Positions 5,972 to 6,260 of a stretch of DNA of 6,260 bases are shown here, piece after piece (position 1 is the stretch's first letter; every line of letters starts with the position of its first letter). The stretch comes from Erysipelotrichaceae bacterium (GTDB taxonomy: Bacteria; Bacillota_I; Bacilli_A; RFN20; CAG-826). The stretch is from positions 1 through 6,260 of the forward strand of contig JAAYDH010000060.1 in NCBI GenBank assembly GCA_012729405.1, given 5' to 3'. The notes below the pieces were generated by a model. It ran no database searches and was not told the origin of the DNA. It saw nothing but the letters and a program-made list of their open reading frames with translations. Made by a program: the position numbers and the translations under genes.

Positions 5972-6260
5972 ATAGTTGTACTAATTGTGCTTTATTAAGC
6001 ACATCGATGCCGGCTTGAACGTAAGTTCTCAGCAATCGGCCCGCTCCGAGTTTGATACCACCAAAGTAGCGGGCGATGAAGATAACCGCTTGATCCATAT
6101 CTCGTTTATGTAGAAGTTCAAGCAAAGGGCGGCCGGCAGTCCCTTTGGGTTCTCGGTCATCACAGGATTTACTTTTGTCTTTAACGCGATAAGCATAGAC
6201 AATATGTTTCGCTTTCGCGTGTTCTTTTTTTATTTCGGATAGTAAATTTTTGAATTTACT
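5970..6260 (-). CDS. yigZ: IMPACT (UPF0029)/YigZ-family protein, C-terminal 96 residues (5' end beyond the window)
   Basis: The minus-strand frame enters from the right edge and ends at TAG 5970, giving 96 visible residues. The signature is clear: H-A-K-A-K-H-I-V-Y-A-Y-R (14-25), D-D-R-E-P-K-G-T-A-G-R-P (34-45) and R-Y-F-G-G-I-K-L-G-A-G-R-L-L-R-T-Y (64-80). These match the family blocks 'H..YAYR', 'DDGEPsGTAGrP' and 'RYFGGiKLGaGgLvRAY'. The family is cytoplasmic. Eukaryotic IMPACT modulates the GCN1/GCN2 stress pathway, while the bacterial role is not settled. Two usually conserved positions differ: Gly to Arg36 and Ser to Lys39. The protein stops about 16 residues past the last block, so the C-terminal DUF1949 domain of typical YigZ proteins of about 200 residues is absent. 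The frame is intact to its stop. It is the first gene visible in the four-gene run leading to glpK. The family call is secure; function is unknown. Confidence 0.88.
   Translation of the reverse strand, partial: SKFKNLLSEIKKEHAKAKHIVYAYRVKDKSKSCDDREPKGTAGRPLLELLHKRDMDQAVIFIARYFGGIKLGAGRLLRTYVQAGIDVLNKAQLVQL

Noticed and set aside
1..6260. Use of TGA as a tryptophan codon (Mycoplasma code)
   Set aside because: Trp positions in conserved motifs are TGG, and all reading frames close at TAA or TAG without needing TGA read-through.

Overview
The window is an AT-rich, fully minus-strand stretch of an ordinary bacterial chromosome. It holds six protein genes, two of them cut by the window edges. The conserved proteins most resemble low-GC Firmicutes relatives (Erysipelotrichia, Acholeplasma/Izemoplasma-type Mollicutes, Clostridia). 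All Trp positions in the GlpK frame are TGG and no gene needs TGA read as Trp. This fits the standard bacterial code and argues against Mycoplasma/Spiroplasma proper. The placement is inferred from protein style and code use, not from a search.

In transcription order (right to left), the first unit is a tightly packed run of four genes. It begins with the C-terminal part of an IMPACT/YigZ-family protein (6260-5970), followed by an Mrp/NBP35-type Fe-S carrier ATPase (5956-5132). Next come an M24B Xaa-Pro aminopeptidase (5129-3873) and glycerol kinase GlpK (3871-2393). The three gaps are 13, 2 and 1 nt, so the genes are almost certainly co-transcribed and probably translationally coupled. The products share no obvious pathway: Fe-S cluster delivery, proline-peptide turnover, glycerol phosphorylation, and an IMPACT domain of unclear role. 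The promoter lies outside the window.

A 139-nt gap (2392-2254) separates glpK from the next gene. It contains an AT-rich palindrome, a short dyad, and a good sigma-A-type promoter followed by a strong Shine-Dalgarno sequence. These drive a 364-residue acidic lipoprotein of unknown function (2253-1159), which is followed by a clean rho-independent terminator (1137-1115). The last gene (1058 to the left edge) is the N-terminal 352 residues of an AddB/RexB-like subunit of a recombination helicase-nuclease. It continues beyond the window.

I see no mobile element, CRISPR array, tRNA, rRNA or riboswitch, and no convincing novel system. The points most worth a second look are the orphan lipoprotein with its upstream dyad, the apparent loss of the HPr phosphorylation histidine in GlpK, the IMPACT protein that stops without its usual C-terminal domain, and the AddB-like N-terminus without a Walker A motif.
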